Of a DNA stretch of 64,000 nt, positions 18,705-27,277 are shown piece by piece (the stretch's first letter is position 1; every line of letters begins with the position of its first letter). This DNA comes from Methylotenera mobilis 13 (GTDB lineage Bacteria > Pseudomonadota > Gammaproteobacteria > Burkholderiales > Methylophilaceae), in the NCBI RefSeq assembly GCF_000384255.1, contig NZ_KB913035.1, positions 62,001 through 126,000 of the forward strand. The letters run 5' to 3'. A program made the position numbers and the translations under genes. Under the pieces are notes generated by a model. The model was not told the DNA's origin and ran no database searches. It saw nothing but the letters and a program-made list of their open reading frames with translations.

Positions 18705-19925
18705 ATGGAATTATTTAAATATCATCAATTTGCATTCGCTAAACTTCTCGCATTCCGCATTCAGATCGTACTAGCTTACCAAATAATAGCAGTGGTCGTC
18801 GGCTGGCATATTTATCAGATAACCCACAACCCATTGTCTTTAGGGTTAATTGGTTTAGCCGAAGTGATTCCTTACTTCGCTTCTGCATTATTTGCTGGCC
18901 ATGCGGTGGATCATTATTATTCACGCCGCATCTTTGCTGGTTTAGCCGCAGTGTTACTCACCATTAATGCAATCACGCTCACGGTAGTAGCGCTAGGTTG
19001 GCTAGATGGGAATATCACTTTCTGGATTTACGGCTCCATTGCATTTACTGGGGTGGCACGCGCCTTTATTGCACCTAGCTACAATACTTTATTTGCTATT
19101 ATCTTGCCGCGTGAACAATATGCACGTGCTGCGGGCATCGGCACCTCTACATTTCAGGTAGGGTTAGTATTAGGCCCAGCGATTGGCGGACTATTAGTAG
19201 GATTTGGCAGTAAGTCTCTAGCTTATAGTGTTGCGACAGTATTATGTTTAGGTGCTGCCATTTCGATTGCTCTCCTTAAACTAAAAGAACCAGATAAAGC
19301 GGAAAGCATCCCTGTATTTACCAGCATTGCACAAGGCTTGCGCTTTGTATTTAGCAACCAAATTGTACTTGGTGCATTATCACTAGACATGTTTGCCGTC
19401 TTATTTGGTGGTGCAGTTGCCATGCTTCCAGCATTTATTCATGACGTTTATCACATGGGTCCTGAGAGCTTAGGTATTCTACGTGCAGCGCCTGCACTAG
19501 GTGCCATCGTCACTGGGATTTGGCTCACCAAACACCCCATTCACCTTAATACTGGGCGCTGGTTGTTAGGCACTGTAGCTGGCTTTGGGTTCTGCATCAT
19601 CGGGTTTGGACTTAGTACTAGCTTTTGGATGGCAGCCATTATGTTGTTACTTTCTGGTGTGTTTGATGGTGTTTCTGTCATTACGCGACAAACTATTATG
19701 CAGCTTGCCACACCAGATGCCATGCGCGGACGCGTTTCAGCCATCAATGGCATTTTCATCGGCTCATCCAATGAACTAGGTGCATTTGAATCAGGCGTAA
19801 CCGCACGCTTAATGGGCTTAGTACCGTCCGTTATTTTTGGCGGCTTCATGACGTTAAGTGTTGTAGGTATCACAGCCAAACTGGCACCCAAACTACGCAC
19901 ACTGCATTTGCACCAATTACACTGA
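18705..19925 (+). CDS. MFS transporter (EntS-like)
   Basis: A 406-residue major facilitator superfamily protein with about eleven to twelve hydrophobic segments. The first loop after helix 2 (AGHAVDHYYSRR) and the FQVGLVLGPAIGG motif C-like segment place it near the enterobactin-exporter/MFS_3 group. It is therefore probably a proton-driven exporter of small molecules. GGGAG lies five bases before the chosen ATG. DUF4186 follows after 16 bases and may be co-transcribed. No siderophore synthesis genes are nearby, so substrate is unknown. Confidence 0.9.
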   Translation: MELFKYHQFAFAKLLAFRIQIVLAYQIIAVVVGWHIYQITHNPLSLGLIGLAEVIPYFASALFAGHAVDHYYSRRIFAGLAAVLLTINAITLTVVALGWLDGNITFWIYGSIAFTGVARAFIAPSYNTLFAIILPREQYARAAGIGTSTFQVGLVLGPAIGGLLVGFGSKSLAYSVATVLCLGAAISIALLKLKEPDKAESIPVFTSIAQGLRFVFSNQIVLGALSLDMFAVLFGGAVAMLPAFIHDVYHMGPESLGILRAAPALGAIVTGIWLTKHPIHLNTGRWLLGTVAGFGFCIIGFGLSTSFWMAAIMLLLSGVFDGVSVITRQTIMQLATPDAMRGRVSAINGIFIGSSNELGAFESGVTARLMGLVPSVIFGGFMTLSVVGITAKLAPKLRTLHLHQLH

Positions 19926-19941
19926 GTTAAATAAAGCAACC

Positions 19942-20301
19942 ATGAAAGATCTAGATAAGCTATTTGCAGCACTGGCTCAATCTACTTTCAGAAACAGCTT
20001 TCAATTACGTGATAAGGATTTAGCCTATTTGCAGCAGAAAGGCTTATCCACCGTACTGGATCATGCTGAAGATTTTATTGGCAAACGCTTAGCGCCCGCC
20101 ATCATTAATAATGATGGCAAACAAACACCGATGCGTGGTCATCCAGTGTTTGTTGCGCAACACGCCACTGCTTGCTGTTGCCGTGGCTGTTTAGCCCAAT
20201 GGCACCAAATACCGCAAGGGCGTGAGCTAACGTTGGCAGAGCAAGCTTATATTGTAGTGGTGCTAGAAAAGTGGCTACGCATCAGACTTGAAAGTAATTA
20301 A
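19942..20301 (+). CDS. DUF4186 family protein
   Basis: A 119-residue protein matching the conserved DUF4186 pattern: FRNSFQLRDKDL, DHAEDFIGKRLAPA, NDGKQTPMRGHPVFVAQHAT and a CCCRGCLAQWH cysteine cluster. The conserved His/Cys residues suggest metal binding. The family has no known function. It follows the MFS gene by 16 bases, and its end overlaps the convergent SdiA-regulated-like gene by four bases. Confidence 0.88.
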   Translation: MKDLDKLFAALAQSTFRNSFQLRDKDLAYLQQKGLSTVLDHAEDFIGKRLAPAIINNDGKQTPMRGHPVFVAQHATACCCRGCLAQWHQIPQGRELTLAEQAYIVVVLEKWLRIRLESN

Positions 20302-21224
20302 GGCTTATGATGCTTGAATACATAAAACAGATTCGGCTCACTCATAATGTAGATACTGCCATCAGGGCCGATGGCAATCCCCTCGGCTTGCGGCACATGA
20401 CGACTTAAACCATGAAATCCTTTCCACAAAGCAAGCGCCCCTACCGCATGACCATGCTCATCATATTCTTTAATCAAGCGTGACTCGTCACTTAAGAGCA
20501 CTAAACTGCCTGTTTCGTCGTGATAGGTGACTGAAGATAAGTCTCTTAATGACCATTTAATGGCGGCATCGTATTTGTCTAATCGCTTAATTTCTAAGGG
20601 TTCACCCACTTTTGCTTCAAAAAAACCTTGTACCGACAATATATATTTAGGATCACGCTCTTTCACGACCAATAGCCGATTATTTTTACCGTCCCAAGAC
20701 ACGCCTTCGAAATTCTTATTGCTTGTAAAATTAAGTCCTAGTTTAAGCTTGGGTGCGTTGGTGACATCAATACTTGTCGCATCATCATCCATTGTCACCA
20801 ACACCAATCGATTGTCACTTTCATCGGCAATCACATAACGATTCTCTGTAACATGGGTAATGCCTTCCATATCTGAAACACCTGTGACATCTACCCTACG
20901 AATCACTTTGCCGGTTAAGCTCAACTCAATAATCTGCGCTTCTTTATTTAATACAGTAAAAAGCGTATTGCTTCGGGTGTTATATGTAAATCCTGATGCA
21001 TTAGCTAAATCTGGAATTGACAATCCGTCGATTTCTACACGATAGTTTTTTAAGTCTAGCGTTTTGGCAGGAAGTGTAGAAGCTGACTGGTTGTTATGCC
21101 AAACATACCAACCTAGGGCCTCTAGCCTAAAGTAGTAAATGTTAGCGAATATCAGAATAAGCAGTGCGAATAGCCAACGACGTTTGTTTTTCTGAGACAT
21201 GTGTAGATAATGATTAATCGGCAT
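20298..21224 (-). CDS. SdiA-regulated-domain (YjiK-like) protein
   Basis: A 308-residue protein with one N-terminal membrane helix (about 14-32) followed by a beta-propeller-like domain. The family hallmark is VSDMEGITHVTENRYVIADESDNRL (abridged as SDMEGIT and VIADESDNRL), with NKNFEGVSWDG, LSDESRLIKEYDEHG and QAEGIAIGPDGSIYIMSEPNLFY repeating the propeller-blade pattern. The domain is found in proteins such as E. coli YjiK. The role is unknown, probably periplasmic. The gene is single. Confidence 0.85.
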   Translation of the reverse strand: MPINHYLHMSQKNKRRWLFALLILIFANIYYFRLEALGWYVWHNNQSASTLPAKTLDLKNYRVEIDGLSIPDLANASGFTYNTRSNTLFTVLNKEAQIIELSLTGKVIRRVDVTGVSDMEGITHVTENRYVIADESDNRLVLVTMDDDATSIDVTNAPKLKLGLNFTSNKNFEGVSWDGKNNRLLVVKERDPKYILSVQGFFEAKVGEPLEIKRLDKYDAAIKWSLRDLSSVTYHDETGSLVLLSDESRLIKEYDEHGHAVGALALWKGFHGLSRHVPQAEGIAIGPDGSIYIMSEPNLFYVFKHHKP

Positions 21225-21376
21225 TGCGCCAACTTATCACATATAAATTTAAGAAGAACTAAACAGACTAAAGCTTAGAATAATAGTTCAGCAATGAATT
21301 CGACATTAAGTGCTCTGTTCTTTTAATATCAGCACTTTATCAACTCGTTCAGACAATGCAATTCATTCAATGAAGG

Positions 21377-22582
21377 TTAGCCAGGCGTACCATCGACCCT
21401 AGGCATCCATAATATGGGCGTATAAATCCACACAAAAACTGCAAACCCAACTATCCAGCATACAGCAGAAACAAATATCCAGCTGGTATAAAGTTGCATG
21501 CTAAACATCGGTGCAAATACCCGAAACAACACACTCAGCGTCATTGCAATAAACAGCAACACCAGCCAGCTAGATGATTTTCTGATATCCCGGCCAGTGT
21601 GCCCTAATGCCACGCGGGCCATCATCGCCACGCTCATTAAGCCAATCCCACCTATTGTAAAGAGGTGTAGCACCAATACTAACGGGATAGAAAACAACGC
21701 TTGCAAACCATACACCAAAAAACCCACATTAATCATCCATGCAGACAGATATAAGCTCCACAATAATGGTACACGCCATAGGCCACTGGTATGCCAGTGA
21801 TACAAACGATAACCATTCATTAGAAACAAGCCACAAGCCAAATAAGGCGTTAGCTGATGGTTTCTATAAAAAATCTCATTTACAAACAAAGCGAGAAATG
21901 TCACTAAGATACTGATATCCACCCATTGATGATGGGTGATTTTAATTTTGTCTTGCACGCCGCGCTCAATAAAGAACGGAATCACGCGACGGCCTATCAT
22001 TAAAATCAAACTAATCAGTAATAAAACAGCGCCGTTGATGGCGTACAGCATGCCATCTTGCAATATCCCGTAATAACCCAAGTAAAACACCGCATTACCT
22101 GTCCAAAGCAACGCTACTTTAACAATCACCGCAAGCTGCGGCCATTGTCTTGCACGGATAATCGGGTAACCAATAGACAGAATCAACACTAGACCAAATA
22201 GTAAATCTAAGATTGCAGCCCACAGCATCAAACTTGTACCAAACAAAAACAACACACGCGCCCCAACCCACAATGCAAACAATCCCATTAAGGGCTTGCC
22301 ATGCAACGTTTGTATGCCAGTCCAATTTCTTACCGCCGTCAGCAAAAAACCTGCAACCACAGCCAAACTGTAACCATATAACATCTCATGCGCATGCCAT
22401 TGAGCACTAGTAATCGATTGAATTTTCACAACGCTATGCGCGCTATAAATCAGCATCCACCAAACAATAGATACGATCGCAAAAATACCTGCGCCTAAGA
22501 AGAAGGGACGAAAACCAAGATTGAATAACGCGCAACCCTTTGCCGGGCTGGACTGACGCATCTGAATTTGCACAACGGCCAT
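21377..22582 (-). CDS. NnrS family membrane protein
   Basis: A 401-residue polytopic protein of the NnrS family, with about twelve hydrophobic segments. The start GFRPFFLGAGIFAI and the WHAHEMLYGYSLAVVAGFLLTA segment are diagnostic. NnrS is a haem- and copper-containing membrane protein that relieves nitrosative stress on metabolism. No denitrification genes or NnrR-type regulator is seen in the window. It lies 95 bases downstream of the sensor-GGDEF-EAL gene on the same strand and could be read through from it. Confidence 0.92.
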   Translation of the reverse strand: MAVVQIQMRQSSPAKGCALFNLGFRPFFLGAGIFAIVSIVWWMLIYSAHSVVKIQSITSAQWHAHEMLYGYSLAVVAGFLLTAVRNWTGIQTLHGKPLMGLFALWVGARVLFLFGTSLMLWAAILDLLFGLVLILSIGYPIIRARQWPQLAVIVKVALLWTGNAVFYLGYYGILQDGMLYAINGAVLLLISLILMIGRRVIPFFIERGVQDKIKITHHQWVDISILVTFLALFVNEIFYRNHQLTPYLACGLFLMNGYRLYHWHTSGLWRVPLLWSLYLSAWMINVGFLVYGLQALFSIPLVLVLHLFTIGGIGLMSVAMMARVALGHTGRDIRKSSSWLVLLFIAMTLSVLFRVFAPMFSMQLYTSWIFVSAVCWIVGFAVFVWIYTPILWMPRVDGTPG

Positions 22583-22677
22583 CGTGATATGCCTTTAATG
22601 AAGAAGTAAAGTCTATCCTAGCCTAACTTCAATATTATTAAATTGATTTAGCGCATTTTTTAAATTAAAAACTCAAA

Positions 22678-24978
22678 TTAATTTAATGACTGTTTACTCC
22701 GCATTTCAAATAAAAACTGCATAAAGTCGTTAAAAGACTTTGGTCTAGATATCAAATATCCCTGACCATAATCACACGCAAAACTATTTAATAAATTTTG
22801 CTGTGCTTCTGTCTCAATCCCTTCAGCAATCACTTTCATACCAAGCTTGTGTGCCATGCTGATGATGGCTTCACAAAGAATGGCATCATAATTATTGGGC
22901 TGAAGATTTTGAGTAAACGACTGATCTATTTTTACATACTCAATATCAAATTTATTTAAGTAAGCAAGCGCAGAGTAACCAGTACCGAAATCATCAATAG
23001 AGAATTGAACACCAGCCTCCCGTAAATCAGAGATTGTATTGACCACATTAACACTCGGTTGCAGCAACAAACCCTCTGTGATTTCAATACAAATAGCACG
23101 GCCAGCGACTCCTTGCTTGGCTAACAACGCTTTCCAAGCCAGTAAACGTTCAGATTTAAGAAATTGATTAGGTGAAACATTCACGCTAATTTGAAACTCT
23201 GTCGAATATTGTGTGTGAATATGTTTGATATCACGAAGCGTTTGATTAAACACCCACGCGCCAATTTCATCGATCAACCCAATTTCTTCAGCTAGAGAAA
23301 TAAACTCTATGGGGCTAATCAACCCTTTCACCGGATGGTTCCACCTGATTAACGCTTCAGCTTTTAATATTTCTTGCGTGCTTAAACTGATAATTGGCTG
23401 ATAATAAAGCTCAAACTGTTGATGCGCGATAGCATTTCTTAAGTCATTTGTCAGTTCCAGTCTTTTAGTAGAGTCAGACTGCATAGATGCTTTGAAAAAC
23501 TGAAACCTGTTTCGACCTAATTTTTTAGCCTCATACATGGCCTGATCAGCATAGCTAATTAACGCCTCAGGATTAGATGTGTCATTTGGATAGATTGTTA
23601 GCCCAATACTTGCAGAAATATAAAAAAGCTCACCACCAATTTGAAACGGTTTTTTAATTTCTGCCAAAATTTTCTGCGATGTTTTTTCCAGTGCCTGTTC
23701 GTTATCAAAATCAGACATGATGACCATAAACTCATCGCCACCGAATCGCGCGACTGTGTCGTAAGACCTCACACAATGTGTGATTCTACTAGCGGCCTCT
23801 TTAATCAACTTATCACCAATAGAGTGCCCAGCAGTGTCATTCACCTGTTTAAAGTTATCTAAATCAATAAACAAAATACCGACCGATGACAAAGATTCAT
23901 CCGCTTTTCCCATCGCCTGCATTAGTCGAGTATCTAACAAGTGGCGGTTCGGTAAATCAGTTAAATAATCATAATTTGCCTGATGCCAAATTGTTTTTTT
24001 GGCTTCAACTCTCTGTCGCCTTAAAGTTTGCTTGAGCTTGAACACTCCAATCAGCCCAACAAGTAAAAACAGACTTGTAACAATAATGATTGGGATTAAC
24101 CATCGACTATAATGGCTATCTGTAATCTGCCATTTCTCAAGTATCTCCTGATTGTTCTTGCCAATCGCCTGCAAGCCCTTATCCAATATTGAAGCGAGTT
24201 CAGGAAGGTCTCCCCTGACAGCCATTGATACATCAGTACTAAAAGGTGTCATCCCCACTTTTTCAACAAAATTTAGCCGGTGCACCACTATATGATAATC
24301 GATAATGATTTGGTTACCGACGTATGCGTCAACTCGCCCTAACCTAAGCTCTTCAAAAGCTTCATCTGCAATATCCACATGTAACAACTTAATGTTTGGG
24401 TAGTTATTCGCGATTTCTTTTGCAATTGGCCCGTTTTTAAATATCGCTACACGCTTATCATCAAGATCGCTCATGGATGTCACTTCGGGGCCATCATTTA
24501 ATTTCTTATTCACATAGATTGCGAAGGGGACATTGAGGAACGGATAAGGTTGTTTCTTAAACTCGGGATGCTTAAGATTAGAGCTCACCACTCCTGAGAT
24601 AACGTCTACAGAAGAGATGCTCATTGATTCTGAGTAATCTATAGGGATAAAACGAATATTAAAAATAGTACCGAGCGCATGTAAATAATCCACACTAATA
24701 CCACGATGCTGATTACTTTCCAATTTAAACTCTATCGGCATCCAGCCATGTTTAACTGCAACACGTACTTCAGGATGCTCTTTAATCCACGCAAGCTCAT
24801 TAGGTGTCAACTGAATATCGCCATACTTGCTATTAACTTTGAGACTGTCTTCGCTTTTAATTCCAACAGGGATAAGCATTACGCTCAATGCGATAAGAAG
24901 TATCAACACCCTGAGTTGCTTAACGCTGAGACGAAATCGCTCAATATAGCGCTGATGAATGAATGACTTTTTTATCAC
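22678..24978 (-). CDS. periplasmic solute-binding sensor with GGDEF and EAL
   Basis: A 766-residue protein: membrane helix (about 20-42), periplasmic solute-binding domain of the SBP_bac_3 type (about 60-285, with RVAIFKNGPIAKEIA and RLGRVDAYVGNQ), a second helix (about 295-315), GGDEF (335-495; ARFGGDEF with RSYD inhibitory site) and EAL (505-755; AEALIRW, EITEG, IDDFGTGYSA, KIDQSF and AEGIET all present). Probably a bifunctional cyclic-di-GMP enzyme gated by a small ligand, amino-acid-like by family. The start is GTG. It follows the DUF3820 gene by nine bases. Confidence 0.93.
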   Translation of the reverse strand: MIKKSFIHQRYIERFRLSVKQLRVLILLIALSVMLIPVGIKSEDSLKVNSKYGDIQLTPNELAWIKEHPEVRVAVKHGWMPIEFKLESNQHRGISVDYLHALGTIFNIRFIPIDYSESMSISSVDVISGVVSSNLKHPEFKKQPYPFLNVPFAIYVNKKLNDGPEVTSMSDLDDKRVAIFKNGPIAKEIANNYPNIKLLHVDIADEAFEELRLGRVDAYVGNQIIIDYHIVVHRLNFVEKVGMTPFSTDVSMAVRGDLPELASILDKGLQAIGKNNQEILEKWQITDSHYSRWLIPIIIVTSLFLLVGLIGVFKLKQTLRRQRVEAKKTIWHQANYDYLTDLPNRHLLDTRLMQAMGKADESLSSVGILFIDLDNFKQVNDTAGHSIGDKLIKEAASRITHCVRSYDTVARFGGDEFMVIMSDFDNEQALEKTSQKILAEIKKPFQIGGELFYISASIGLTIYPNDTSNPEALISYADQAMYEAKKLGRNRFQFFKASMQSDSTKRLELTNDLRNAIAHQQFELYYQPIISLSTQEILKAEALIRWNHPVKGLISPIEFISLAEEIGLIDEIGAWVFNQTLRDIKHIHTQYSTEFQISVNVSPNQFLKSERLLAWKALLAKQGVAGRAICIEITEGLLLQPSVNVVNTISDLREAGVQFSIDDFGTGYSALAYLNKFDIEYVKIDQSFTQNLQPNNYDAILCEAIISMAHKLGMKVIAEGIETEAQQNLLNSFACDYGQGYLISRPKSFNDFMQFLFEMRSKQSLN

Positions 24979-24987
24979 TTTCAGAGA

Positions 24988-25197
24988 CTACTTTCTCAGT
25001 GGGTCTAGCAGACCCGACAAACCATTATGGTCTATTTCCTGCATTAATTGTAATAAACGACCCAAGTCACCAGCAGGAAAACCTTCGCGCGCAAACCAAT
25101 TTAAGTAGTTACCTGGTAAGTCAGCAATTACCCTCCCTTTGTATTTTCCATAAGGCATGACTAATGCAACTAGTCGTTGTAAGTCATCCGGATTCAT
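24988..25197 (-). CDS. DUF3820 family small protein
   Basis: A 69-residue protein with the DUF3820 pattern: MPYGKYKGRVIADLPGNYLNWFAREGFP. The family is widespread and sometimes called a putative quorum-sensing-regulated virulence factor; no function is established. It sits between two GGDEF-EAL genes, 34 bases after one and nine before the next, so it is likely part of the same transcript. Confidence 0.85.
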   Translation of the reverse strand: MNPDDLQRLVALVMPYGKYKGRVIADLPGNYLNWFAREGFPAGDLGRLLQLMQEIDHNGLSGLLDPLRK

Positions 25198-25231
25198 ATT
25201 GATAGCGATTTTATTGCAAAATAATGGGCAG

Positions 25232-27277
25232 TTAACTGTCTTGCAGTTTGCCTCCGCTTAAGAGCAGATCTAACTCTTCTACCGGCAAAGGTTTACTGAA
25301 GAGATACCCCTGGAAGTAATCACAACGTCGCTCACGCAAGAAGTCAGCCTGTTGTGCGTTCTCAACACCTTCCGCGATACTGGTAAAGTTCATTGCCTGC
25401 GCTAAACCAAGTACCGCACTTGCAATCGCATTATCATCATTGTTATGCGGTAGGTTAAGCACGAAAGATTGGCATATTTTAAGTGTATCCACAGGAAAGT
25501 CTTTAAGATAAGCCAGCGATGATGCTCCAGTACCAAAGTCATCAATGGCAAGAGATACGCCCAAAGCTTTAAGCTGCGTGAGTTTATTTACGTCACTGGT
25601 CGCGCTGTCCATGAACATACTTTCGGTGAGTTCCAACTCCAACAGCGCTGGTGGCAGGCCACTTTCTGCCAAAATCTGTGCAACATCATCAACAAGACCC
25701 GGGTGTTTAAACTGTCGCACAGAAAGATTCACTGCTACACGGACTGGTGTGCCTGCGTCATACCAAACACGTCCTTGCTGACATGCTGTCTTTAATACCC
25801 ACTTACCTACCGGAACAATTAAACCACTTTCTTCAAGTAGCGAAATAAACTCCCCTGGTGCCACTAATCCACGTTCTGGGTGCTGCCAGCGTATCAAGGT
25901 TTCAACGGCAGTGACACTGCCTCCTTCAACTGCAATTTGTGGCTGATAATATAAGATGAATTCGTTTCTATCTAAGGCATGCCGCAAATGATTTTCCATC
26001 ACCAGCCGCTCATAAGCGACGGCATCCATCTCAGAAGAATAAAACTGGTAGTTATTACGACCACGTTCTTTTGCGTGGTACATCGCTACATCGGCTTTTT
26101 CCAACAAAACATCTCGATCACCATGGCCCGGGCGATAAAGTGTAATGCCGATACTAGCGCCAACAAACACCTCATGATCACCCACTACAAACGGTAAGCG
26201 CAAGGCATCGATAATCTTTTCTGCCACTATCGCGGCGTCACTTTCTTCTCTCACATCCACCAAAACGACGGCAAACTCATCACCACCCATTCTTGCTACG
26301 GTATCTGACTCTCGAATACAAAGTGCGATACGATTGCCGACCTGCTGCAATAATTTATCGCCGATCCCATGCCCTAAAGTATCATTGATATTTTTAAAGC
26401 GGTCGAGATCGATAAACATCACCGCAATCGTGTCACTGGTTCGATTAGCGTGCGTCTGTGCTTGGTGCAAGCTTTCATTAAACAATAGTCGGTTTGGTAG
26501 CCCTGTCAGCGTGTCATAGTGCGCAAGAAAATGTAGCTGCTGTTGTGTACGCTTGCTCTCACTGATATCACGGACAATGCACAGCACTTGCTCTTCACTA
26601 GCACGAATAAAACGGGATTCGTAGTTAGAAATACCCTGAGGTAAGGTCATCTGATATTCAAAAGAGGCAATGCCTTTACCTACAACGGCTTTTTCCAAAC
26701 AGAGCATGGCCTGATCGGCTACCCCCTGTGGCAAAGCTTCATGTATCGTTTTACCCAGAAAATGCTCAGGCTCTATATGCGTTTGAAAGTCTTTAGCAGG
26801 CTTACACTCTAAAAAACGGCCTTCTAAATCAAGAAATAAAAGTAGATCTGGTACGGCTTCATATAGGGCACGAACTTTGGCTTCACTCTGACGTAATTGC
26901 AGTTCTGCGCGCTTACGTTCAATCGCATAGCGCATCACGCGTAGCAACCAGCGCCCATCTACACTACCTTTTACCAAGTAGTCTTGTGCACCCGCTTGTG
27001 CTAACTCATTCGCCAGCACCTCATCATCATGGCCGGTCATCACCACAATAGGCACATCCGAGACAACCTCATGCAAGCGCCAGAAAGTACCACTGCCTTG
27101 CGAATCTGGTAGTGACAGGTCAAGCAAAATGATGTCAAACTGCACTAAGCAGGCATGCGAAATGGCTTTCCCGAGCGTATCAGCGTGCGTAAGCGTGCAT
27201 GCTGTCAGCACCTCGCGTAGCATGATATCTAATAAACGCGCATCACCTTGATTATCTTCTACCAGTAAGATTTTCAT
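25232..27277 (-). CDS. response regulator REC-PAS-GGDEF-EAL
   Basis: A 681-residue response regulator: REC (1-120, phospho-acceptor Asp in ILLDLSLPD), PAS (125-240), GGDEF (245-410, ARMGGDEF with RESD inhibitory site) and EAL (425-670). The EAL glutamate is kept in an ETL variant, and ELTES, DDFGTG and AEGVEN are present. The usual KIDQSF motif reads KICQSF, with the aspartate replaced by cysteine, which may weaken phosphodiesterase activity. It overlaps the upstream REC-GGDEF-EAL gene by four bases and belongs to the kinase-led operon. Confidence 0.93.
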   Translation of the reverse strand: MKILLVEDNQGDARLLDIMLREVLTACTLTHADTLGKAISHACLVQFDIILLDLSLPDSQGSGTFWRLHEVVSDVPIVVMTGHDDEVLANELAQAGAQDYLVKGSVDGRWLLRVMRYAIERKRAELQLRQSEAKVRALYEAVPDLLLFLDLEGRFLECKPAKDFQTHIEPEHFLGKTIHEALPQGVADQAMLCLEKAVVGKGIASFEYQMTLPQGISNYESRFIRASEEQVLCIVRDISESKRTQQQLHFLAHYDTLTGLPNRLLFNESLHQAQTHANRTSDTIAVMFIDLDRFKNINDTLGHGIGDKLLQQVGNRIALCIRESDTVARMGGDEFAVVLVDVREESDAAIVAEKIIDALRLPFVVGDHEVFVGASIGITLYRPGHGDRDVLLEKADVAMYHAKERGRNNYQFYSSEMDAVAYERLVMENHLRHALDRNEFILYYQPQIAVEGGSVTAVETLIRWQHPERGLVAPGEFISLLEESGLIVPVGKWVLKTACQQGRVWYDAGTPVRVAVNLSVRQFKHPGLVDDVAQILAESGLPPALLELELTESMFMDSATSDVNKLTQLKALGVSLAIDDFGTGASSLAYLKDFPVDTLKICQSFVLNLPHNNDDNAIASAVLGLAQAMNFTSIAEGVENAQQADFLRERRCDYFQGYLFSKPLPVEELDLLLSGGKLQDS

